NCBI GenBank assembly: GCA_027624035.1 | Contig: JAQBUI010000042.1 | Coordinates: 1-36,574, forward strand | Direction of reading: 5' to 3' | DNA: 36,574 nucleotides | Origin: Pseudomonadota bacterium | GTDB lineage: Bacteria > Pseudomonadota > Gammaproteobacteria > Pseudomonadales > Azotimanducaceae | Part shown: positions 36,101-36,574 of the stretch, in pieces | Layout: each line of letters opens with the position of its first letter | Numbering within the stretch: position 1 is the stretch's first letter | Made by a program: the position numbers and the translations under genes | Notes under the pieces: model-generated | What the model was told of the DNA's origin: nothing | The model's database searches: none | Seen by the model: only the letters and a program-made list of their open reading frames with translations

Positions 36101-36574
36101 GCGTGCCACCGGTACTGAGCGGTACATCCGTTTCCACCAGCGTCAAACCAACACTGCTTACCGTCGCCGGGTCATTCACCGGGTCTACCGTCCCCGTCAC
36201 CGTCGCGGTATCGGTCAGTGCACCATCGCTCACCGTGTAAGTGAAGCTCACCGCACCGCTATAGTTGACGTCCGGCGTAAAAGACAACGTCCTGCCATCA
36301 CCAGCCAGGGTCACCACACCGTTGGCCACCGACACGCCAGCTCCTCCAGCGACCAGCGCCTGACCATCGACCTGCGATACCGTCAGAACATCCCCATCCG
36401 GGTCACTGTCAGCGCCTGCACCACCCACCACATCAATCGATGCGCTCGTGTCTTCTGCAAAGTGACCCAGCGTGTCATCAACCGCAACCGGGGCCTCGTT
36501 TACCCCCGCTACCACAATCGTTAACGTGGACGTCGAGGTATCACCATTGTTATCCGATACCGTGACCGTGAACG
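30117..36574 (-). CDS. Giant repeat adhesin (VCBS, cadherin and tandem Ig-like domains), N-terminus outside window
   Basis: At least 2,151 residues, open to the window edge, so the start is not seen. In order (approximate nucleotide spans): an Ig-like tandem-95 domain (36505-36180), VCBS (36180-35880), two cadherin-like domains (to 35240), VCBS (to 34920), cadherin-like (to 34630). Then come ten consecutive tandem-95 repeats with the APVAVDD...EDS...VLANDTDPDGD pattern (34630-31800) and a DUF11-type domain (about 31780-31395). A Gly/Pro/Ser linker, two putative Ig domains (about 31190-30900 and 30690-30370) and a helical acidic C-terminus follow. The repeated DPDGD motifs are likely Ca2+ sites. 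There is no RTX nonapeptide, LPXTG or autotransporter barrel. It is very probably an exported surface adhesin or biofilm protein. Confidence 0.93.
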   Translation of the reverse strand, partial: FTVTVSDNNGDTSTSTLTIVVAGVNEAPVAVDDTLGHFAEDTSASIDVVGGAGADSDPDGDVLTVSQVDGQALVAGGAGVSVANGVVTLAGDGRTLSFTPDVNYSGAVSFTYTVSDGALTDTATVTGTVDPVNDPATVSSVGLTLVETDVPLSTGGTLTANDVDNTNDAFNANTVVGTIGTFEIDAGGLWSFTANSAFDELGAGDRVEETFTVTTIDGTTGTVRITINGSNDVPVITSDGGGAVASLTLDEGVSAVTTVTADDVDHAASALSFAIVGGDDADDFAIDDTTGALTFAAVPDFENPTDANGDNQYQVTVRVSDSDGGTDTQTLTVIVADVDEQGPQLADATVSLAENSPVGTGVHNVNDVNTGADTDPDGDALTYSITGGNASGAFTIDPASGAISVNDSNPLDLEATPSFVLTVTAQAGGRTDTATVTINLTDVDEHGPVVAGTFTGSVTEGDIGDTSTTTGTLTITDPDADDTPSFVDVGASPGDNGYGTFELTGGTWTYRLDQSAVQDLDAGDTVTDTITYTATDGTSQNLSVTIVGTNDEPVIADGVQALSVNEGETSVTVVTTSDVDADDSRTFSLSGPDADRFVINGAGQLAFASAPDFEAPADADTDNTYQVTVTVTDSQGATDSAAFDVSVTNLNEAPVAVDDFLATGQGVALTIDLSTLTANDSDPDGDSLAIGSVGQPANGVIIDQGNGTVLYTPASGFSGNDSFSYTLIDGNGGTDTGVVNITVTAPVNVAPVAGPDTYVTGEDSTLVVDAAGGVLGNDTDGNGDVLNVNTTPVVDVQHGSLILNIDGSFTYTPEPDYFGPDSFVYEVSDGAGGLAEATVSLEVTPANDGPTAEADAVTVLEDSIDNSIDVLANDTDPDSDVLTVTQVAAVHGSVSINADGTIVYSPDTDFVGQDTITYSIADGNDAVASAVLNVTVTPLNDVPVAVDDALTVEEDSEGTVVMVLTNDTDVDGDELSLVSAAANHGEVTVNEDGTLTYTPDTGFNGDDEITYVIDDGNGETATAVVSVVVTPVADDPVAVDDALTVDEDSAGNVVNVLNNDRDPDSDDGAGLEVVNAAAVSGTVTVNPDGTLAYTPNPDFAGSDVITYSIVNQSGATDTALVNVTVTQVQDDPVAQDDVVTVVEDSERNLVIVLANDTDADGDPLMVIGANAVHGVATINGDGSLSYTPDAGYEGADLISYTISDGKGGTATAVVNITVTPVNDPPVANDDSVIVLEDSADNPIQVLGNDTDVEGDVLTITTAEANHGMVVIAEDGSLRYTPVGDFAGIDTITYEVDDGNGGKATAIVSVTVAPVNDAPLAFPDTVTVDEDSTDNVIDVLSNDADPDGDSLAVTAVVAGHGAVSLTESGALRYTPDPDYFGTDTITYTVDDGQGGTATSVVNVTVTPVNDPPIAVDDLVTVIEDSSDNSIDVLVNDSDADGDSLEVTAASADHGVVAVGVDGLVYTPNPDYSGPDTITYTVTDGRGGLDTAQVSITVVPVNDGPVANDDAVNTIEDTAIVISDLALLSNDTDLDGDLLSIIDFTQPSQGTLVANPDNSFTYTPAENYKGGDSFTYTVSDGAATNTATVLINVADDGVDEIDLALTMAVSDATPTVGERVQISLVVTNTGPDLASGIAVRNVLPAGLALVNASAGQGGFDSATGVWTVGTLEEGGSTSLTLTVTANSAQSLTNTAEVVISQGVDVDSTPGNGLAGEDDLASVRITGQPVVVDPGSETTQPGQVTPPPVIPGPVTGGNSGGGSSVGGTGGSTSLTPTIPAGPSINNVLQESERSIPSLNPIVLSGEVPDQLISQGVLEMNVADGEFTHTGDGELTFEAFQAGGRPLPPGVEFDKSSGTFKFTADAAVQDSVQIVVVAREGNNSVETTFVVNFLRKGDSTAGEGLEDQESAEDLSEPNNDGESTEFTSSRANQSATETESSAVGQSDSTAVGTAEVDLDSRAVLENPVVLLANLEDQFVKKGVLRYSIADAFDHAESPDLLTFVVECDDPGWESFISFDEKKREFLIDADAAAELGITGEGVTVTVTASDGEGHSVSSSFEIRFDDLAEGEQAEEESSDEQAVRALIDALGDIPSREQYEAEFLDLLQSMTEADPADTNGQMGKESLNSQIKRAGEFGYLQEKIQLKNILKSIFG

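Noticed and set aside
35235..36524. Long plus-strand reading frame of 429 residues
   Set aside because: It is the antisense shadow of the repetitive adhesin gene; its composition is rich in Arg and His and shows no domain.

Overview
The window looks like chromosomal DNA of a gram-negative gammaproteobacterium, moderately GC-rich. Evidence for this is a type II QueF, EpmC (EF-P hydroxylase), Xni, a short 4.5S SRP RNA, a TonB-dependent receptor, a TolC-type outer-membrane protein and a YjfI/YjfJ/YjfK cluster like that of Escherichia coli. I cannot name a genus. No phage, integrase or complete insertion sequence is visible.

Layout. 1-2518 (+): the end of a surface-polysaccharide locus, with a glycosyltransferase cut by the window edge and an O-antigen-ligase-like membrane protein. 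2540-5703 (-): a crotonase, the 4.5S RNA gene, a TerB-like/BRCT protein, a YdjA-like nitroreductase and QueF. 5909-9095 (+): a TonB-dependent receptor and glutathione-dependent formaldehyde dehydrogenase. 9133-9279 (-): a small basic protein. 9430-9687 (+): tRNA-Glu and tRNA-Gly with visible promoters. 9842-10474 (+): a TonB-like protein.

10601-18749 (-): two adjacent envelope-stress transcription units. One runs yjfI-yjfJ(PspA)-yjfK-ribbon-helix-helix protein-K+ channel-rhomboid protease, with a hotdog thioesterase behind. The other runs lipoprotein-DUF350-membrane spermidine synthase. Both units carry the same perfect palindrome, GACATAATATGTC, in their promoter regions: two copies before yjfI and one before the lipoprotein gene. 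The tandem ribbon-helix-helix protein inside the first unit is the obvious candidate repressor, so this looks like one regulon joining PspA, polyamine, K+ and membrane-proteolysis functions.

19103-19880: a hairpin element, an unrecognised 157-residue protein, and a 31-bp tandem array that repeats the end of that gene. 19889-23513 (-): a compact six-gene operon (TusA-like, gamma-glutamylcyclotransferase-like, EpmC, thioesterase, Xni, ATP-NAD-kinase-like).

23626-36574 (-): a secretion and adhesion operon. It encodes a giant adhesin of VCBS, cadherin and tandem Ig-like repeats (N-terminus outside the window), a TolC-family lipoprotein with a hexapeptide-repeat tail, a periplasmic HlyD adaptor, a GAF-HlyD membrane adaptor, and an M50 zinc metalloprotease fused to an HlyD-like adaptor. 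No ABC ATPase gene is present and the adhesin has no RTX repeats. It therefore resembles a type I secretion system in which the membrane metalloprotease-adaptor takes the place of the ABC exporter. This locus and the palindrome-linked yjf regulon are the two most interesting systems here.
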